DNA of 64,000 nt, from the NCBI GenBank assembly GCA_002221725.1, contig NJFT01000042.1, positions 124,001-188,000 of the forward strand. The letters are read 5' to 3'. The notes beneath the pieces are model-generated. The model searched no databases and was not told the origin of the DNA. It worked only from the letters and a program-made list of their open reading frames with translations. The DNA is from Scedosporium boydii. Taxonomy: Eukaryota; Ascomycota; Sordariomycetes; Microascales; Microascaceae. This document shows positions 60,601-64,000 of the stretch, one piece after another. Position 1 is the stretch's first letter; every line of letters begins with the position of its first letter. The position numbers and the translations under genes are program-made.

Positions 60601-61544
60601 AGCAAGGCGTAGTCCGGGGTCGTGAAGGCTGGGTACTCTTGAGAAAGATACTTCGTCGCATACATGAGATATAAAAGTGATGAGTCCATGTTGACTGACT
60701 GGTTCTGGATAGGGAGGAGATCTGAGGCCGGAGTGAAGACAGATGCCTGTTGACGATGTACAGGACCGGTACCGAAGATAGCACCCTGTAGTGGAGTAAT
60801 GACCCAGAAGATTAACACCATTACTGTCCCTGATATCGAAACTGTCCAGTGCCTAATCACAGAGGTCAGAAAAGTTTAGTTCGACGGGTGGGAGGGAGGT
60901 ATTCTTACCGTCGTTTCGTGGCTGTGAATGGCACTAGGGCGATAAAGTCAAATGGATATTCAAGGCTCAGAGAGTCCTTTGGGGAAGCACCCTCTGGGCG
61001 TGAGAGCTCTAGCCATGGATAGACTCGCTTAACGTCTAAGTCTACCCAGTTCCAAATAATACTATATATGACGGCGATTATAGTAGGCAGGAACATATAA
61101 CCGAACTGCGCCAGTTGTGGAATGTCGTCTATAGTCGGTGATAGGGCTAGGCCACCTTCACGGTGGCTCATAGTCGCGAGATATTCGATGATAGCTGCGA
61201 GAGTGGCAGTCAATATTGCGAGAGGGATGAGAACCCGCTTTCTCATTGTATTTGGTTTCCATCCATGCTTGCAGACTGCACACACCATTTGTTAGCGGGA
61301 ATCTTATTTCACGACGGCTGTAAGTGGATATGTTGGAACACAGACATGATTTGGGAGCGATGGACTTATTAGTCTTTGTTTTGAGGATCCCGCTCCATGA
61401 ACTCCACGATGAAGCTGGGCTAATAGTCTTCTTGACATCGTGGCCACCATGCCCTGCATGCTCACTTAGACTGTATGTGGTGCTGGAGGGCGTCACCTTT
61501 TCAGAGGGCGCGGCGGGTCTCCAATAAGGACTCGTGGTTTTCAT
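57611..61544 (-). CDS. large DUF3433-family multi-pass membrane protein
   Basis: Four exons (61346-61544, 60909-61275, 59315-60852, 57611-59253) give 1248 residues. It has the family's doubled layout. The first half has helices RKRVLIPLAILTATLAAII, FLPTIIAVIYSIIWNW and GTVMVLIFWVITPLQGAIF around the motif YPWLELS, then a long N-glycosylation-site-rich outer domain, then helices IIEALLLAIAVGTMLLLFLG and SGAAFAIFLAAAFITLLYL. The second half repeats this: YWMLVTRLLCIFQPFNDLRR, HLLLVVVCVIALLSNVLAV, a second outer domain, YMSVVILGLYIVVAAVLYSF. The function of DUF3433 proteins is unknown. The first intron (61276-61345) uses a rare GTCTGT donor but has a CTAAC branch and restores the frame, so the first 67 residues are less certain. 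Confidence 0.85.
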
Positions 61545-62733
61545 GGTGAGAGTCAAGCATCAGGGGCATGACAGAGACGAGGAGGCAAAACAACTCGAAC
61601 GAACCGGATCACAGAGGTGTCCATCCATAGCGGACTTTATGTATAAGAGCAAATTGGACATTGATTGGACTTCTATTTACAACCTCCCATGTTGGCCCCC
61701 ATCTGGGCCGGCCCCTCACCAGGGGAGGGTGTGCAGAAAGCGAAACATCATTTCTTTCTTCGAGCCAACAGTAGTTCGGAACTCGGGAGGTCTGCATTGG
61801 GGGCGGCCACCCACGAACACCCCAACCCATGCAATGCGGGTCTTCAAGAAGGGCGCCTGGGCGGCCTAGTCTCGCGATGCCGATAAGCGCCCGGAAAATT
61901 TGCCCATGGGGCCAGTGGCCACAAGGATGACCTACCAAATCGCGGCTCCAAGACCGATGAAACCTCGATTCTGCATCACTGTAAATTTAGAATATAAACA
62001 TCGACATTTAACCACCCCGCAGCTGATGTTGTTTACACTGTAATGCGTCGGCATCTGCCATGGCGTGTTTGCTTGTTGGAATGGGGCAAACACGGACCTT
62101 CTCGGGACGGGATTCGACTCTTGTCGTTTGAGAAATGTTGCACTGCAGAGGCGACAGAAAAGCAAAATGGCTGTTTGCCATTCTGTTTGCATTAGCGATT
62201 GGGCACTGCCTCTCGGCTAAGATTTGGTTTGCACGAATCAGAGTAGTCGACCGTGTTCGCTTCTCACGATAGATGTGGGACAGAATCTTGTGAGCGTCTA
62301 AACTACGTCGTGTCGTCAAGCATTTTGGACTTGCGGTGACCAGAAGAGCAAAGCAACTCGTGAACAACAGAGTGCGATGACTGTGTTAAATTTACATGCA
62401 CTGTATATATAATACTGTATCTCAATCTTCTCTTTCCATCTTGAAGAACCCACGTGATGACTAAGCGTGGATTTCGTTTTCCAGATGTCATCCAACAAGC
62501 TCCATTGTTAATCCTGACCTTCGTCATCACGACGCTTTCTCGATTCAACTAAACCGGCCGTTCGCGTTGACTGCCTCGACATTTCATCCATGGACTTCTG
62601 CCATCCCATCGCTACGATCGCATAACCTAGCTGACATGATACGAATTATCCATATATTCCATCCCCCGAAGATAGCCGTGATAATTTTACCGCTTTCTCT
62701 TCTACTCCACCGAAAGAACCTCGGCGCGTAGCT
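61545..62733. other. divergent intergenic region of the DUF3433 and Pot1-like genes
   Basis: About 1.2 kb between divergent starts. Only short frames without recognisable products are present. It should hold both promoters. Confidence 0.5.
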
Positions 62734-64000
62734 ATGGCTCCAGATGATACCAGCCCCTGCGCAAGCGAACTGCAGCTCCGCCTAGCTTCGGCGACTGCAA
62801 CACCCATCTCAGAACTAAGCCCCCAACTTAGCGACCTCGCATCGCGTACTATTCATGGCATAATTACGGTCATTTGGCCTTACAGCATCATCAAAAAGTC
62901 GGTGGCTTTCCAGCTTGCGGAACCTGATTTTCGGTTACGGCGGCAGAGAGGCCAGGTCCGAGTGAATTTTGTTGGCGCATGCGCCAAGGCGATTACGGAT
63001 GCTGCATTAGGTAGTGGCGATGAGATTCTGATCAGTCTTGATGGAGCGGGGTGGGTGGAAAATGATGCGCCGGCGCGTATACCCGGAGCGACCCTAGAGT
63101 GGCAGCTCAAGTTCGTATCCAGCGCGCTTTTACAGGTATAGTCGCCGAACAAAATTTTGTACGCACATGCCCTAACCTTAACCCTAGGTCAAGAAAGCCG
63201 ATGCGGAAGAACCGACAGTCATCCATGTTGACGCGGCCGATGTGGGTGCTGAAGATACCGAAGCCCCCCCTGCGCCAACAATAGAACCGATCGAGGAACT
63301 TCCCAGCACATCTGAGCTGGTGGCAACTCCTCAACGTACGTTACCAACGAAGCGACGATTTGACTCCGGTCTGGATGATGCGGACGAATACGCCTCGCCC
63401 GCGTTTATCAAACGCGCGCGAATGTCATATGGCTCGCTTTTCGAGGGCGGATTCGACATTTTCGACGAAGATAAGGCCGCGACATCTCGCGACCGTAGGC
63501 GTTCTGGATTTGCAAGGAACAGCAATGCGTGGAGATATATGAGTGAATCTAGGAGCCCTACCCCGGAGCCCCCATCGGAAGCTGTCGAAGAAGTCCATCA
63601 GGAACTGCCAAGGAGCCCATCGCGCACGCCTCCGAAACCTCTCATGGCGGACGAGGGGGTTCAAACATCGGATATTGACATTCCAACCTCTCCCATACCG
63701 GCGAAGAAAGCAGTACATGTCTCGGATGAGAGTCACATAATGACGGAAACCGTCTCGGAAATGGCAACCATAACTGGCAGCTCCGATCGTCATGTTCTAA
63801 TACCCGACCATTCAACGCCTCCTACATTACATCATGCTCGCGAACCCCTTCCTCCGACCTTTGACCACTCTCCGACTAGAAATCGGTTCGCGCTGGAACA
63901 TGATGATATCCCAGCTGCTCACGATACCACTACTTCTCCACCAAGAAATAGCGACATTGGCCCGGCGTCGTATCATGCCGATGAGAATCAGCTTCCTTTA
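62734..64000 (+). CDS. Pot1/Cdc13-like telomere protein, 5' part (partial)
   Basis: Exon 1 (62734-63135) and the start of exon 2 (63188-64000, open to the window end) give at least 405 residues over a 52-nt intron. The N-terminal 130 residues look like an OB-fold: ASRTIHGIITVIWPYSIIKK, VAFQLAEPDFRLRRQRGQVR, FVGACAKAITDAALGSGDEI and ISLDGAGWV, as in the large fungal proteins annotated as telomeric single-strand-binding Pot1/Cdc13 type. What follows is disordered and rich in Ser, Pro and Asp/Glu, with SPT and SPS motifs that could be phosphorylated and a basic cluster (LPTKRRFDSG). The expected C-terminal DNA-binding domain lies outside the window. I recognise the N-terminus from fungal annotation, not from a structure, so the assignment is moderate. 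Confidence 0.6.

Overview
The window is nuclear DNA of a filamentous ascomycete (Pezizomycotina, most likely Sordariomycetes; the genus cannot be told). Evidence: genes alternate freely between strands; almost all are cut by short introns of about 50-140 nt with GTRNGT donors, CTAAC-like branch points and YAG acceptors; coding third positions are GC-rich; and the proteins are fungal orthologues (Pwp2, Cdc12, Bur1, Tra1, Ubp15) next to filamentous-fungus-only families (AA11 chitin LPMO, questin-oxidase/AflY family, DUF3433 membrane proteins).

Layout. The left 5.3 kb is gene-poor: the 5' end of a minus-strand gene (<1-131) and an intron-containing tRNA-Tyr (3414-3501). Then come a secreted PEBP-like protein (5340-6229, +), a USP7/Ubp15 deubiquitinase of ten exons (7610-11974, -), a mitochondrial PDK/BCKDK-type kinase (14579-16268, +), the septin Cdc12 (17337-18767, -), the SSU-processome WD40 protein Pwp2 (19789-22637, +), a questin-oxidase/AflY-like protein (22906-24751, -), a NAP/SET histone chaperone (25897-27120, -), an unrecognised repeat-built hydrophobic protein (28109-29269, +), the CDK9-type kinase Bur1 (30921-32951, -), the giant pseudokinase Tra1/TRRAP (34001-46020, -) and a gamma-glutamylcyclotransferase-fold protein (46972-47634, +). 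An 8-kb stretch with no recognisable gene follows (47635-55684). The right end holds an AA11-type LPMO with a C-terminal chitin-binding-like module (55685-56872, +), a double DUF3433 membrane protein (57611-61544, -) and the 5' part of a Pot1/Cdc13-like telomere protein that runs off the end (62734->64000, +).

Function. Most are housekeeping genes: chromatin and transcription (NAP, Bur1, Tra1), ribosome biogenesis (Pwp2), cytokinesis (Cdc12), ubiquitin (Ubp15), telomere (Pot1-like) and mitochondrial metabolism (PDK-like). Accessory genes are the LPMO, the DUF3433 protein, the AflY-like enzyme, the PEBP-like secreted protein and the hydrophobic repeat protein. No biosynthetic cluster, transposase or viral gene was seen. 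I did not find a clear new multi-gene system. The points most worth a second look are a dispersed palindromic 9-mer (TACTTCGTA/TACGAAGTA) seen only between genes, the repeat-built membrane protein, and several unusual gene structures: an 8-nt and a 15-nt internal exon, a GC-AG intron after an 18-nt first exon, a stop-free intron in tra1 and a UAAUG uORF junction. Splice sites were placed by eye; every complete gene model sums to a multiple of three.
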